Of a stretch of DNA of 64,000 bases, positions 1 to 9,745 are shown one piece after another (positions within the stretch are counted from its first letter, which is position 1; each line of letters begins with the position of its first letter). The notes beneath the pieces are model-generated. The model saw only the letters and a list, made by a program, of their open reading frames with translations. It made no database searches and was not told where the DNA came from. The stretch spans positions 538,711 to 602,710 of the forward strand of contig NZ_RJLM01000001.1 of the NCBI RefSeq assembly GCF_004104355.1, given 5' to 3'. The position numbers were made by a program, and so were the translations under genes. The stretch comes from Photobacterium chitinilyticum (GTDB lineage: Bacteria; Pseudomonadota; Gammaproteobacteria; Enterobacterales; Vibrionaceae).

Positions 1-1071
1 CAACTGGCCGTTTATAAGGAATATGCCAAAGAAACCGCGGTGATTGATTACGGTTTTCATGGCGTGATTCAGCATATTGACGATGAAATATTGTCTGAAA
101 TGGCCTCGATGGTTGAGGTTGAAGGGATCTCCAGCTTCAAGCTGTATCTGACTTACGGCTATAAGCTTGATGATGAGTCGGTTCTGCGTGCGCTTGCCCA
201 ACTCAATAAAGTCCATGCCCTGACCACGGTTCACCCTGAAAATGATGCAGCGATCGCGCTAAGGCGCAGTCAGCTGCTCGAAGAAGGGAAAACAGCCCCT
301 AGGTATCACGCCCAGAGTCGCCCGCTTGAATGCGAGGCCGAAGCCATTGCCAGAATGATAAATCTGGCGAAACTGGCTGGCGATGCACCGCTGTATATTG
401 TCCATCTTTCTAATGGGCTTGGACTGGATTATGTCCGGCTTGCCCGCCAGAACCAACAGCCGGTTTGGGCTGAAACCTGCCCGCAGTACTTGTTGCTTGA
501 TGAGCGCTGTTACGAGCGGGAAGATGCGCTGAAATATATTCTTAGCCCACCGTTGCGCCCTGTTGAGGAGCGTGAAAAGCTGTGGCAAGGGCTGGTGGAC
601 GGCAGCATCGATACCGTTGCGACTGATCATTGTTCTTTTACCTATTCTGAACAAAAACAGCGTGGAAAAGACAATTTCAGTGCTTGTCCGAATGGTATGC
701 CCGGTGTTGAAAACCGGATGCCGTTGCTGTTTTCCGAAGGCGTTATGAGCGGACGGATCAGTCCGGCCCGTTTTGTAGAGCTAACCAGTTATATGCCAGC
801 CAAGCTATTTGGGTTATACCCGCAAAAAGGTAGCTTGGCTCCGGGGGCTGATGCCGATCTTGTGCTGTTTGATCCCAAGCAGCAAGTCACAATTACTCAC
901 GATTTATTACACGACAACACCGATTACACCCCGTATGAAGATATGAAGTGTCTTGGCTGGCCGATGATGACCATCAGCCGTGGACAGGTTGTCGCATGTA
1001 ATGGCGAATTTATGGGGAAAGCCGGGAATGGCCGCTTTATTCGCCGCAAACCGTTTCTACATCAATATTAG
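1..1071 (+). CDS. hyuA: D-hydantoinase / dihydropyrimidinase family amidohydrolase, 5'-truncated by the window edge
   Basis: The reading frame is open from base 1, so the first part of the gene lies outside the window. About 356 residues are visible, against roughly 460 for E. coli HyuA (YgeZ). The protein is a cytoplasmic zinc amidohydrolase that opens cyclic amides of the hydantoin/dihydropyrimidine type. Visible metal-site elements are the lysine of SSFKLYLTYGY (the position normally carboxylated), His in TTVHPEND, His in YIVHLSNG and Asp in VATDHCSF. The first metal-binding HxH lies upstream. In enteric bacteria hyuA sits in the anaerobic purine/urate cluster beside ygeW, ygeX, ygeY and yqeA. 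Here it is followed after 63 bp by carbamate kinase, which supports the same role. The exact substrate cannot be read from sequence. Confidence 0.9.
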   Translation, partial: QLAVYKEYAKETAVIDYGFHGVIQHIDDEILSEMASMVEVEGISSFKLYLTYGYKLDDESVLRALAQLNKVHALTTVHPENDAAIALRRSQLLEEGKTAPRYHAQSRPLECEAEAIARMINLAKLAGDAPLYIVHLSNGLGLDYVRLARQNQQPVWAETCPQYLLLDERCYEREDALKYILSPPLRPVEEREKLWQGLVDGSIDTVATDHCSFTYSEQKQRGKDNFSACPNGMPGVENRMPLLFSEGVMSGRISPARFVELTSYMPAKLFGLYPQKGSLAPGADADLVLFDPKQQVTITHDLLHDNTDYTPYEDMKCLGWPMMTISRGQVVACNGEFMGKAGNGRFIRRKPFLHQY

Positions 1072-1134
1072 TGTTTGCACTAATGGATGTGCCGGGAACG
1101 GGGTTAAACCACAATTATAATTCAAGGAGTTAAC

Positions 1135-2037
1135 ATGAAACCCACCGCTGTTGTTGCCCTTGGCGGCAATGCATTGTTGCGTCGTGGCGACGCACCGAGC
1201 TTTGATAACCAGCTGGCTAACATCAAAATCGCAGCTAAGGCGATTGCTGAAATCGCCAAGGAATACCAGGTTGCGATTGTCCATGGAAATGGTCCGCAGG
1301 TTGGCCTGCTAGCCCTGCAGAACTTGGCTTATGACAAAGTCTCGCCTTATCCGCTCGATGTCCTTGGAGCTGAAAGCGAAGGGATGATTGGTTATATGCT
1401 GGCTCAGGAGCTGCAAAATTTACTGCCTGACACCGAAGTAGCCAGCCTTCTGACTCGTATTGAAGTGAATGCCGATGATCCTAGCATGTTGGATCCGACC
1501 AAGTTTGTTGGCCCGGTTTATAACGAAGACGAAGCCGGTGTTTTGGCTGAAGCCAATAACTGGATCATGAAGCGTGATGGCGAATATGTCCGCCGCGTCG
1601 TACCGTCTCCTAAGCCAATCAATATTGTCGACAAGAAGTCGATTGATACTTTGCTTAATGCCGGCCAGATTGTGATCTGCTGTGGCGGCGGCGGTATTCC
1701 AGTGTGCCGTGGCGAATTCGGTTATCAAGGTGTTGAAGGTGTGATCGATAAAGACCTTTCAGCAACCTTGCTGGCTAAACAGCTCAAGGCAGACAAGCTG
1801 CTTATCCTGACAGATGCCGATGCCGTTTACCTAGACTGGGGCACTGAGAAGCAGCGTGCGCTACGAGCGACGACACCAGCTCAGCTAAGTGAGCATCAGT
1901 TTCCTGCGGGTTCAATGGGACCTAAAGTCGAAGCTGCGGCCGATTTTGCCCAGTTTGGTGGTCGCGCCTATATCGGTGCACTTGAAGAAGGCTTAGAGGT
2001 ATTGGCTGAACGTGCCGGTACTTGTGTAGCCGTTTAG
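1135..2037 (+). CDS. arcC: Carbamate kinase (YqeA/ArcC family)
   Basis: A 300-residue cytoplasmic amino-acid-kinase-fold enzyme that makes ATP and carbamate from carbamoyl phosphate and ADP. Family motifs are clear: VALGGNALL at the N-terminus, HGNGPQVG near residue 45, a CCGGGGIPV glycine loop near residue 183 and VIDKDLSATLLA just after it. Length is normal (about 310). The start has AAGGAG about 7 bases upstream. It lies between hyuA and a ferredoxin-linked redox pair and corresponds to yqeA of the E. coli purine cluster rather than to an arginine-deiminase operon, because no arcA or arcB is nearby. In this setting it would harvest ATP from carbamoyl phosphate released during purine ring breakdown. 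Confidence 0.93.
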   Translation: MKPTAVVALGGNALLRRGDAPSFDNQLANIKIAAKAIAEIAKEYQVAIVHGNGPQVGLLALQNLAYDKVSPYPLDVLGAESEGMIGYMLAQELQNLLPDTEVASLLTRIEVNADDPSMLDPTKFVGPVYNEDEAGVLAEANNWIMKRDGEYVRRVVPSPKPINIVDKKSIDTLLNAGQIVICCGGGGIPVCRGEFGYQGVEGVIDKDLSATLLAKQLKADKLLILTDADAVYLDWGTEKQRALRATTPAQLSEHQFPAGSMGPKVEAAADFAQFGGRAYIGALEEGLEVLAERAGTCVAV

Positions 2038-2279
2038 AGATTCACAATTCCCTACAGTTAATACCAATCTGTTTAAGCTGTTGAACAATCTCATGGTTTA
2101 GATGACGTAACGGCTGAGCCAGGTTGGTATAACAAAGCGAGACGTACCTTCGTCGATAAATACATAAAAATAGTTGCTGTGGGTGAAGGAGGCGATCTAA
2201 AGCGAAGTCGTCGCCACAAAAGCAGCATTGCGCCATAAGGGTACGTTTCATCATTTTACCGACAACAAGGTAGAACATT

Positions 2280-3911
2280 ATGAGCAATTGTCCTAAGGAT
2301 ATGACACTGCCGCCAGACCTTTCTCTGAAAAAAGGTTCTGGACCGGTTCGAACCAAGTTTCCCATCTATTCCAACTCCCTCCCGCCTTGTAATCATGCCT
2401 GCCCGACGGGCAGCAATATTCAGGAATGGTTGTCATTGGCTCAGTCCGAGCAATACGAAGAAGCTTTCCAGGCACTTATCAAGAACAACCCGATGCCAGC
2501 GATCCATGGTCGGGTTTGTTACCATCCCTGTGAATCGGCCTGTAACCGTACCAACGTCGACCAGGCGGTTAGCATTCACGCGGTCGAGCGTTTCTTGGGA
2601 GACCAGGCGCTAGAGAAAAAATGGCCAGTTCGGTTTGAAGCCGAATCTACAGGCAAGCGGATATTGATTGTTGGCGCTGGTCCGAGCGGTCTCGCGACGG
2701 CTTATCACCTCAAGCGCAAGGGCCACGATGTTGAAATTCGTGATGCGGCTCCGATGGCGGGCGGCATGATGCATTTTGGTATCCCTGCTTACCGTTTGCC
2801 ACGCGATATTCTTGAAAATGAAATTGCCCGCATCGAAGCTATGGGTATCAAAATTGTCCTCAACCATAAGGTTGAAGATCTACTTGCTGAAAAAGTGAAA
2901 GGCCAGTTTGATGCTGTCTTCCTTGCTATCGGTGCCCATGTTGGCCGTGGTGTCGATATTCCGAATGATGATCCCGGCAAGGTGATCGATGCGGTGTCCT
3001 ATTTACGGGCGATTGAAATGAACACTGCACCTAAGCTCGGTCAGCGAGTTGCTGTGTACGGTGGTGGTAACACTGCGATGGATGCTGCACGTACTGCTCG
3101 CCGAATGGGAGCTGATGTGATGGTAATTTACCGTCGCGACCGCGCCCATATGCCAGCTCATGATTTCGAATGTGTCGAGGCGATGGAAGAAGGCGTGACT
3201 TTCCACTGGCAGCGAACTATCAATCAGATCGATGGTACGACCTTTACCCTTGAAAAGATGGAAATAGACGACAGTGGCCGACCTCAGCCAACTGGTGTGT
3301 TTGAGTCCGTAGAATCTGACTCGCTTATTCTGGCGCTGGGCCAGAATATCGATACCAAGATCACTGAAAATATCCCGGGTGTTGAACACAAGTGGGATGG
3401 TACCGTTATGGTCAACGAGCAGATGATGACTGGCTATCAGGGGTTGTTTGCCGGTGGTGATATGGTGCCATGTGATCGTACCGTAACTATTGCTGTCGGG
3501 CACGGTAAAAAAGCCGCTGCTCACATCGATGCATTCCTCAACAAGCGTATTTTCTGCAAAGTGTCCAAACAACCGTTGATCCGGTTCGACAAGCTGCACC
3601 TGTGGTACAAAACCGACGCCGAGCAAAGCGAACAGCCTGCGATCCCTGTGATCAAGCGGGCTACATCATTTGATGAGGTTGTCGGAGGGCTGACAGAACA
3701 GGAAGCCTTGTTCGAGGCTCAGCGTTGTTACTCTTGCGGCAATTGTTTCGAATGTAACGGGTGCTTTGCGGCCTGTCCGCATGGGGCGATTACCCGCCTC
3801 GGAGAGGGCAAGGGCTATAAGGTGGATTACGACAAGTGTACCGGATGTGAAGCGTGTTATTCGCAGTGTCCTTGTCATGCGATCGAAATGGTCGCGGCAG
3901 AAATGGAGTAG
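2280..3911 (+). CDS. GltD-type FAD/NAD(P) oxidoreductase with C-terminal ferredoxin domain, partner of PFOR
   Basis: A 543-residue protein in three parts. First is a GltD-type N-terminal Fe-S domain (CNHACP near residue 38, then CYHPCESAC). Next are FAD- and NAD(P)-binding Rossmann folds (VGAGPSG near 131, GGGNTAMDA near 261). Last is a polyferredoxin tail with a dense cysteine cluster (CYSCGNCFECNGCFAACP near 483) and a second CTGCEACYSQCP near 520. It resembles E. coli AegA/YgfT, but the ferredoxin module is at the C-terminus instead of the N-terminus. The order matches NAD(P)H:ferredoxin oxidoreductase subunits linked to 2-oxoacid oxidoreductases. Nine bases separate it from nifJ, so the two are surely co-transcribed. 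Probable job: electron exchange between ferredoxin reduced by PFOR and NAD(P)H. SD AAGGTAG precedes ATG 2280. The partner and direction of electron flow are inferred. Confidence 0.82.
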   Translation: MSNCPKDMTLPPDLSLKKGSGPVRTKFPIYSNSLPPCNHACPTGSNIQEWLSLAQSEQYEEAFQALIKNNPMPAIHGRVCYHPCESACNRTNVDQAVSIHAVERFLGDQALEKKWPVRFEAESTGKRILIVGAGPSGLATAYHLKRKGHDVEIRDAAPMAGGMMHFGIPAYRLPRDILENEIARIEAMGIKIVLNHKVEDLLAEKVKGQFDAVFLAIGAHVGRGVDIPNDDPGKVIDAVSYLRAIEMNTAPKLGQRVAVYGGGNTAMDAARTARRMGADVMVIYRRDRAHMPAHDFECVEAMEEGVTFHWQRTINQIDGTTFTLEKMEIDDSGRPQPTGVFESVESDSLILALGQNIDTKITENIPGVEHKWDGTVMVNEQMMTGYQGLFAGGDMVPCDRTVTIAVGHGKKAAAHIDAFLNKRIFCKVSKQPLIRFDKLHLWYKTDAEQSEQPAIPVIKRATSFDEVVGGLTEQEALFEAQRCYSCGNCFECNGCFAACPHGAITRLGEGKGYKVDYDKCTGCEACYSQCPCHAIEMVAAEME

Positions 3912-3920
3912 GAGTTGATC

Positions 3921-6900
3921 ATGACTGAAAAAACGATTCTTTCGTCTGAGCCCGTCATGCATACTTGCGACGGAAATGAAGCCGCGGCGCACGTTGCCTA
4001 TCGTGTGAGTGAAGTGTGTGCGATTTACCCAATTACGCCGTCATCGACAATGGCGGAATTTGCCGATCAGTGGGCTGCAGAAGACCAACGTAATATCTGG
4101 GGCAATATCCCGCTGATTGCAGAAATGCAAAGTGAAGGCGGCGCTGCTGGAACGGTGCACGGAGCCTTGCAAAGTGGCGCACTGACAACGACATTTACTG
4201 CCTCGCAAGGGCTGATGTTGATGTTGCCTAACATGTATAAGATTGCCGGTGAGCTTACCTCGGCAGTGTTTCATGTTGCGGCTCGCTCGCTGGCTGCACA
4301 GGGCCTGTCTATCTTTGGTGATCACCAAGATATTATGGCCGCTCGTGGTACTGGTTTTGCGCTATTGGCATCCTCGTCAGTACAGGAAGCCCACGATATG
4401 GCGCTGGTGGCCCATGCGGCTACCTTGGATGCAAGGATCCCCTTCATCCATTTCTTCGATGGTTTCAGAACCTCGCATGAGGTTAACAAGATCAATTTGA
4501 TCCCTGACGCCGATATTCGAGCCATGATTTCCGACGAACTGGTACGGGCACACCGTGAGCGGGGCCTAAGTCCGGATTCACCGTTTATTCGCGGTACGGC
4601 GCAGAACCCAGATGTCTATTTCCAAGGGCGGGAGACCGTTAACCCTTATTATGCCAAGACACCTGCGATTGTAGAGGCTTGCATGGACAAGCTGGGTGAG
4701 CTTACCGGCCGCCGCTACAAGCTGATGGAGTTCTTTGGTGCGCCGGATGCGGAGCATGTAGTCATCGCCATGGGTTCGGGTGTAGAAACGGTGAAAGAGA
4801 CCGTTGATCACTTAGTGGCACAAGGCAAGAAAGTTGGTGTGTTACAGGTACGTTTGTATCGGCCGTTATCGGCCAAGCATCTGCTTGAAGCGTTACCATT
4901 AACAACCCAGAAGATCACAATACTGGATCGAACCAAAGAGCCGGGTGCCAATGCTGATCCGCTGTATCAGGATGTCTTGACGGCGTTGATGGACAATCAG
5001 GATCACTTCGAGAAGATGCCACGCCTGATTGCCGGACGTTACGGCCTGTCGAGCAAAGAATTTACGCCGGCAATGGTCAAGGCGGTATTCGACAATCTCG
5101 AGCTGGCTCAGCCAAAGCACCACTTTACTGTTGGTATTATCGATGATGTTAGCCATTCGCACCTAGATGTGGATACAACATTTGACATCGAATCGACAGA
5201 TGTTGTCCGGGCGATGTTCTATGGCCTGGGCGCTGACGGTACAGTTGGGGCGAATAAAAATACCATCAAGATCATCGGAGGTGACCCAGATTATTTCGCA
5301 CAGGGTTACTTTGTCTATGATTCGAAAAAATCAGGGTCGCAAACTGAATCGCACCTGAGGTTTGGTCATCATCCGGTCAATAGCCCTTATCTTATTCAGT
5401 CGGCAAACTTTGTTGCTTGTCACCAGGCAACATTTGTCGAAAGTACGGATATGCTAGCGAAAGCGGCCGATAATGCCACTTTCTTGCTCAATACGACCGT
5501 ACCGGCCGATAAAGTCTGGGATAGCTTGCCTGCCCGTATGCAGCAGCAGTTGATTGATCGCAACATGCAGCTCCATATCATCGACGCTTACAAAGTTGCG
5601 CGTGATACAGGCATGGGCAACCGTATCAATACCATCATGCAGACTTGTTTCTTTGCTCTTTCCGGAGTGTTGGAAAAAGATCTCGCCATCGCCAAAATCA
5701 AAAAGGCTATCGAGAAAACTTATGCCCGCAAGGGGCCGGAAGTCGTACAGAAAAACTTTGCTGCTGTCGATCATACCTTGGCTCACCTGTATCAGGTTGA
5801 TGTGCCAAACACTGTGACCGCGAGCGAGCAAAACAAGCCCGTAGTATCGGAGCAAGCGCCGGAGTTTGTTCAGAAAGTGACCGCGCAGATGATGGCAGGC
5901 AAGGGCGACTTGATCCCTGTGTCGATGCTACCGGTTGATGGTACTTATCCATCGGGCACAACCCAGTGGGAGAAACGGAACATAGCCCAGAAGATCCCTG
6001 TCTGGGAGCAACAAGACTGTATTCAATGCGGTAACTGCAGCATTGTTTGCCCGCATGCGGCGATTCGGGCTAAGTTCTACGACAAGTCAAAACTTGATGA
6101 CGCTCCGGAAGACTTTAAGTCTGCGGGTATTACCGCCCGTGGCTTCCCGGATACTCGCTATACACTACAGGTGTATGTGGAAGATTGTACCGGATGTAGC
6201 TTGTGTGTTGATGCCTGTCCAATGGTCGTGCAAGAGGCGACGGATGATCAGCCGGAGCGCAAGGCTATCAATATGGAGCTCAAGGCACCTTATATGGAGC
6301 AAGAGAAGAAGAACCTCGATTTCTTTGAAACCATTCCATATAACGATCGCGCTCGCGTAGATTTTTCCAATGTACGTGGGGCTCAGTTCCTGCAGCCATT
6401 GTTTGAATTCTCGGGTGCCTGTTCCGGATGTGGCGAGACTCCTTACCTCAAGCTGATGTCGCAGTTGTTTGGTGATCGTCTGATGATAGCCAATGCAACA
6501 GGGTGTTCCTCAATCTATGGTGGTAACTTGCCGACGACGCCTTGGTCGAAAAATGCCGAAGGTCGGGGACCTGCCTGGGCGAACTCTTTGTTTGAAGATA
6601 ACGCCGAGTTTGGTTTTGGCTTCCGTCTTGCTGCGGTTAAACAGCACGAGATGGCCGAACAGCTACTGGTGGAAAATCGTGAACAGCTGGAACCTTTGCT
6701 GGTTGATCAATTGCTGCATGCAGAGCAGCTTACCGAAACGGATATTCAGGCCCAAATTAAGCGGGTAGATAGCCTGAAGGCGCAGTTGGAGCCTATTGGG
6801 ACAGAGTCTGCACTTAATCTGATGTCGGTTGCCGATCAACTGATCCGTCGTTCTATCTGGATTGTCGGTGGTGACGGCTGGGCCTATGATATTGGCTCGA

Positions 6901-7532
6901 GTGGTCTTGATCATGTACTTGCCAGCGGAGCTGATGTCAATGTGCTGGTGATGGATACCGAAGTGTACTCCAATACCGGTGGCCAGATGTCGAAATCTAC
7001 GCCGCTCGGGGCAGTCGCTAAGTTTGCCGCGGCCGGTAAGCAGGCGACCAAGAAAGATGTTGCGATGCAGGCAATATCCTACAACAACGTGTATGTTGCC
7101 CGGGTCGCTCTCGGTGCTGATCCGCAGCAGGTTTTGCTAGCAATGCGAGAAGCAGAAGCTTACAAAGGCCCATCAATTATCATCGCCTACAGCCACTGTA
7201 TTGCGCATGGCATCAACATGGAAGATGGCCTGCATCAACAGCAATTGGCAGTGAAATCCGGTCATTGGCCGCTATTCCGCTACAATCCGGCGCTGCGTGA
7301 TGTCGGTGAGAATCCGTTCTCGCTCGATACACTGCGGCCGACGATCCCGCTTGAGGAATACCGGTATAATGAAGCGCGCTACCAGATCCTGCGTCGCAGC
7401 AACCCTGAGGCGGCGGCAGATATTACCGCACGTGCTCAGCAGGTCGCCAAGCGTAAGTGGGATCTCTATGAAGAGTTAGCAACTCGTCGACAGGGTTCGG
7501 TTGCACCGCACGTGGAACTAGATAGCCATTAG
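3921..7532 (+). CDS. nifJ: Pyruvate:ferredoxin (flavodoxin) oxidoreductase
   Basis: A single-chain 1203-residue PFOR converting pyruvate and CoA to acetyl-CoA, CO2 and reduced ferredoxin or flavodoxin. The N-terminal domain has the YPITPSS signature (residues about 35-41). Two 4Fe-4S motifs lie in the middle (CIQCGNCSIVCP near 700, CTGCSLCVDACP near 755), followed by the cysteine ligands of the proximal cluster (CSGCGE near 833). The C-terminal thiamine-diphosphate site reads GDGWAYDIG...NVLVMDTEVYSNTGGQ near 985-1020. ATG 3921 is preferred over an in-frame TTG at 3915, because GGAG at 3911-3914 is correctly spaced for the ATG. Length and domain order are those of E. coli YdbK/NifJ. Position after hyuA, carbamate kinase and the oxidoreductase suggests use in anaerobic purine catabolism, where 2,3-diaminopropionate cleavage yields pyruvate. 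Confidence 0.96.
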   Translation: MTEKTILSSEPVMHTCDGNEAAAHVAYRVSEVCAIYPITPSSTMAEFADQWAAEDQRNIWGNIPLIAEMQSEGGAAGTVHGALQSGALTTTFTASQGLMLMLPNMYKIAGELTSAVFHVAARSLAAQGLSIFGDHQDIMAARGTGFALLASSSVQEAHDMALVAHAATLDARIPFIHFFDGFRTSHEVNKINLIPDADIRAMISDELVRAHRERGLSPDSPFIRGTAQNPDVYFQGRETVNPYYAKTPAIVEACMDKLGELTGRRYKLMEFFGAPDAEHVVIAMGSGVETVKETVDHLVAQGKKVGVLQVRLYRPLSAKHLLEALPLTTQKITILDRTKEPGANADPLYQDVLTALMDNQDHFEKMPRLIAGRYGLSSKEFTPAMVKAVFDNLELAQPKHHFTVGIIDDVSHSHLDVDTTFDIESTDVVRAMFYGLGADGTVGANKNTIKIIGGDPDYFAQGYFVYDSKKSGSQTESHLRFGHHPVNSPYLIQSANFVACHQATFVESTDMLAKAADNATFLLNTTVPADKVWDSLPARMQQQLIDRNMQLHIIDAYKVARDTGMGNRINTIMQTCFFALSGVLEKDLAIAKIKKAIEKTYARKGPEVVQKNFAAVDHTLAHLYQVDVPNTVTASEQNKPVVSEQAPEFVQKVTAQMMAGKGDLIPVSMLPVDGTYPSGTTQWEKRNIAQKIPVWEQQDCIQCGNCSIVCPHAAIRAKFYDKSKLDDAPEDFKSAGITARGFPDTRYTLQVYVEDCTGCSLCVDACPMVVQEATDDQPERKAINMELKAPYMEQEKKNLDFFETIPYNDRARVDFSNVRGAQFLQPLFEFSGACSGCGETPYLKLMSQLFGDRLMIANATGCSSIYGGNLPTTPWSKNAEGRGPAWANSLFEDNAEFGFGFRLAAVKQHEMAEQLLVENREQLEPLLVDQLLHAEQLTETDIQAQIKRVDSLKAQLEPIGTESALNLMSVADQLIRRSIWIVGGDGWAYDIGSSGLDHVLASGADVNVLVMDTEVYSNTGGQMSKSTPLGAVAKFAAAGKQATKKDVAMQAISYNNVYVARVALGADPQQVLLAMREAEAYKGPSIIIAYSHCIAHGINMEDGLHQQQLAVKSGHWPLFRYNPALRDVGENPFSLDTLRPTIPLEEYRYNEARYQILRRSNPEAAADITARAQQVAKRKWDLYEELATRRQGSVAPHVELDSH

Positions 7533-7556
7533 TGGTGATTGGACTCCATAAATCTT

Positions 7557-7580
7557 AAAAGGGCCGTCTGGCCCTTTTTT
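7557..7580 (+). terminator. Rho-independent terminator after nifJ
   Basis: The hairpin AAAAGGGCC-GTCT-GGCCCTTTT runs straight into a T-run, 25 bases after the nifJ stop. It closes the hyuA-arcC-oxidoreductase-nifJ transcript. The same stem core recurs at 11031. Confidence 0.92.
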
Positions 7581-7772
7581 ATATTTGTCTTTCGGGCTGA
7601 AGGTCACGCTCCGTAATTGCGAGGTGATGAACTGAGAGGTATTATTCTCACTTGCGCTATACGCTAATAACATAATCATTTTGAATGGGCTTGTTGTTAG
7701 TTTGTTGTTTTTTATGACGCTAACTGTGCAAAGCCAGTTAAATCATTAATTATTAGAAAGAGATTTGAGAAT

Positions 7773-9404
7773 ATGAAGTTAAACAGGCTTTCGATTAAAA
7801 CTAAGTTATTATTTCTTGTTCTATTAATTTCATCTATTTTTGTTTTTTCTTCATTTTTTATTAAGTCGGCAAATAATAAAGTTGCCGAAAACTTTAACCA
7901 GTTTTATAACCATACCTTTTCTGTCACGATATCCTTTGAAAACGTTAAAAGTGTCCAGACTGATATCATGTTAAATATCAGGGGATTACAGATATCTTAT
8001 TTGTTAGGACTGATGAAACAGGTTGATGGTTACGTTACGGGAGTTAACTCGTCAATCAGCCAAACTCCGCTATTGATAAAACAGCTAAAGAATGAATTTT
8101 CTGGTGATATGGCACAGATAGATAAGCTTGAAAATTTGATTAATACGTTTCAAGACAAATCACAGATATTCATTAAGGCAATGCAGGTTAGTGATAACAA
8201 TAAAGCCCCTTATCCCGTATTTGCTGCTTTCCGTGATTCTTATACCGATCTTGAAAAGCAGTTTGAATTACTCACTCAGTTGAATAAGGATAATGCTGAT
8301 GAGTCTTATTTAGAGGCGAGTGAGGCAATTAGTAATGCTGATTTAATGTTTTATGTGTCGATTGTGGTGGCATTACTGGTAGCGGTAATGATTGCTGTGC
8401 TGTTTTCAAACGATTTGATCCGTAATCTAAATCGCGTAAAAGATGCTGCGGTTGATCTGTCTAAAGGCAAGCTAACGACACAGTGTGATGTTGATGGTAG
8501 TGATGAAGTGGCTTTGCTCAGCAATGCATTGAATGCCACGATTCTCAATCTGAACAAAACCCTAGCCGCTATTAGTCAGTCTACAACGATTGTGACGCAT
8601 AACAGCCAGGCATTGCTTGATGCTAATAGTAATATACAAAGTGCATCGACAGAGGTTTCTGATAATACTGTGCAGGCCGTAACGGCAATTGAAGAGCTGA
8701 CAATAACCAGCAAGGATATTGCGACGAATATATCTGAAACGGCGCACACTTCAGAGACGATGACAACGCTGGCCCATAAAGGGATCGAATCGTCGAATGA
8801 AACGAAAGATGCGGTTATCGAGCTGGTGCAAAATCTGGATAAAACATCTGGAGTAGTGGGGCAGCTGCGAGACGAATCGAGCAAAATTGAGAGTATTCTC
8901 GATGTTATCCGCGGCATATCTGAGCAGACAAACTTATTGGCATTGAATGCCGCTATCGAAGCCGCAAGGGCTGGTGAGCAGGGACGCGGTTTTGCCGTGG
9001 TTGCTGATGAAGTCAGAGGATTGGCACAACGCTCGCAGTCGTCGGTGAATGAAATCGAAACGATGTTGGCGCAGTTAAGTTCAGCGTGTGACCATGCTGT
9101 TCAGATGATGGCTGCTAGTACCGAGATTGCGACATCGGCAGAAGGCCGGGTGGTCACCAGCAATCAGATGATTGAAGACATTCTGGCCATGATCCAGCAG
9201 GTCAATCTTCAGACACAACAAATTGCCACTGCCGCAGAAGAGCAGAGCTCAGTGGCGGCAGAAATCAGTACCAATATGCATGTGGTTCAAGAGTTATCGA
9301 CCAAAGCTGCGCAGATATCCTCTGAAACCGTAGCCAGCAGTAATGAAATGAATCAAGTCAGTCAGCATGTCCAGGAGCAAGTTCGTTTCTTCGAACTTCG
9401 CTAA
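7773..9404 (+). CDS. Methyl-accepting chemotaxis protein
   Basis: A 543-residue transmembrane chemoreceptor. TM1 is at about residues 12-30. A helical periplasmic ligand domain of about 155 residues follows, apparently of the four-helix-bundle type, then TM2 at about 190-210 and a HAMP domain directly after ([16 protein letters not shown]). The long cytoplasmic coiled coil has the near-invariant hairpin tip [20 protein letters not shown] from about residue 383 and [12 protein letters not shown] after it. No CheR-binding pentapeptide is present at the C-terminus, which ends in FFELR, so adaptation would depend on other receptors. The ligand cannot be predicted. It is a single-gene unit: a terminator lies upstream and another just downstream. 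Confidence 0.95.
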   Translation: MKLNRLSIKTKLLFLVLLISSIFVFSSFFIKSANNKVAENFNQFYNHTFSVTISFENVKSVQTDIMLNIRGLQISYLLGLMKQVDGYVTGVNSSISQTPLLIKQLKNEFSGDMAQIDKLENLINTFQDKSQIFIKAMQVSDNNKAPYPVFAAFRDSYTDLEKQFELLTQLNKDNADESYLEASEAISNADLMFYVSIVVALLVAVMIAVLFSNDLIRNLNRVKDAAVDLSKGKLTTQCDVDGSDEVALLSNALNATILNLNKTLAAISQSTTIVTHNSQALLDANSNIQSASTEVSDNTVQAVTAIEELTITSKDIATNISETAHTSETMTTLAHKGIESSNETKDAVIELVQNLDKTSGVVGQLRDESSKIESILDVIRGISEQTNLLALNAAIEAARAGEQGRGFAVVADEVRGLAQRSQSSVNEIETMLAQLSSACDHAVQMMAASTEIATSAEGRVVTSNQMIEDILAMIQQVNLQTQQIATAAEEQSSVAAEISTNMHVVQELSTKAAQISSETVASSNEMNQVSQHVQEQVRFFELR

Positions 9405-9444
9405 CGCTGCCGCCACTTACGTTTTTCTTGATTACTATAAGTTC

Positions 9445-9464
9445 AAAGGGCCGTAAGGCCCTTT
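9445..9464. terminator. Bidirectional terminator between chemoreceptor and XRE gene
   Basis: The perfect hairpin AAAGGGCC-GTAA-GGCCCTTT lies 40 bases after the chemoreceptor stop and 53 bases past the end of the convergent XRE gene. It is followed by TTGTTG on the plus strand and flanked by A residues that give a T-run on the minus strand. Confidence 0.8.
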
Positions 9465-9517
9465 GTTGTATTTAATTCTGGCAGTGATCAAGTACAGTAA
9501 TCATGGCTTGATTATCA

Positions 9518-9736
9518 TCAAGCTTCCTCTTCTCCGTCAACGAACTCGAGGATATCGCCTGGTTGGCATTGCAGGTGTTTGCAAATGGCATCTAGCGTTG
9601 TCAGGCGAAGTGCCTTGGCCCTGCCATTTTTAAGTACAGACAGGTTCTGCTCTGTAATGCCTATCTTTGCTGCAAGTTCATTTGAGCGCATTTTACGCTT
9701 AGCCAGCATCACATCTAAATTAATGATAATTGGCAC
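9518..9736 (-). CDS. XRE-family HTH regulator of the DUF2975-linked type, copy 1
   Basis: A 72-residue Cro/CI-type protein that is almost entirely one helix-turn-helix domain (SNELAAKIGITEQNLSVLKNG, residues about 18-38) followed by TTLDAICKHLQCQPGDIL, typical of the YozG-like family. It starts 9 bases after the DUF2975 membrane protein stop on the same strand, forming a two-gene operon. A nearly identical protein is encoded at 32974-33195; the two differ at only a few of the first 64 positions and diverge in the acidic tail. Probable role: transcriptional control of its own operon through the TTATCG-N5-CGATAA palindrome upstream (inferred). Confidence 0.9.
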   Translation of the reverse strand: MPIIINLDVMLAKRKMRSNELAAKIGITEQNLSVLKNGRAKALRLTTLDAICKHLQCQPGDILEFVDGEEEA

Positions 9737-9745
9737 AAAATAACC

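Noticed and set aside
2061-2072. TAATACCAATCT word shared (reversed) with 62018-62029 as a dispersed repeat
   Set aside because: Only about 12 bases match and no longer repeat unit surrounds them; it could be a remnant of a common Vibrionaceae repeat but cannot be supported here.
2042-2365. Minus-strand frame of 107 codons between carbamate kinase and the oxidoreductase gene
   Set aside because: Its N-terminal third is antisense to the oxidoreductase gene, the rest fills a 240-base spacer, and it has no recognisable family or SD.
3915-3920. TTG start two codons before the nifJ ATG
   Set aside because: GGAG at 3911-3914 abuts the TTG and is spaced correctly only for ATG 3921.
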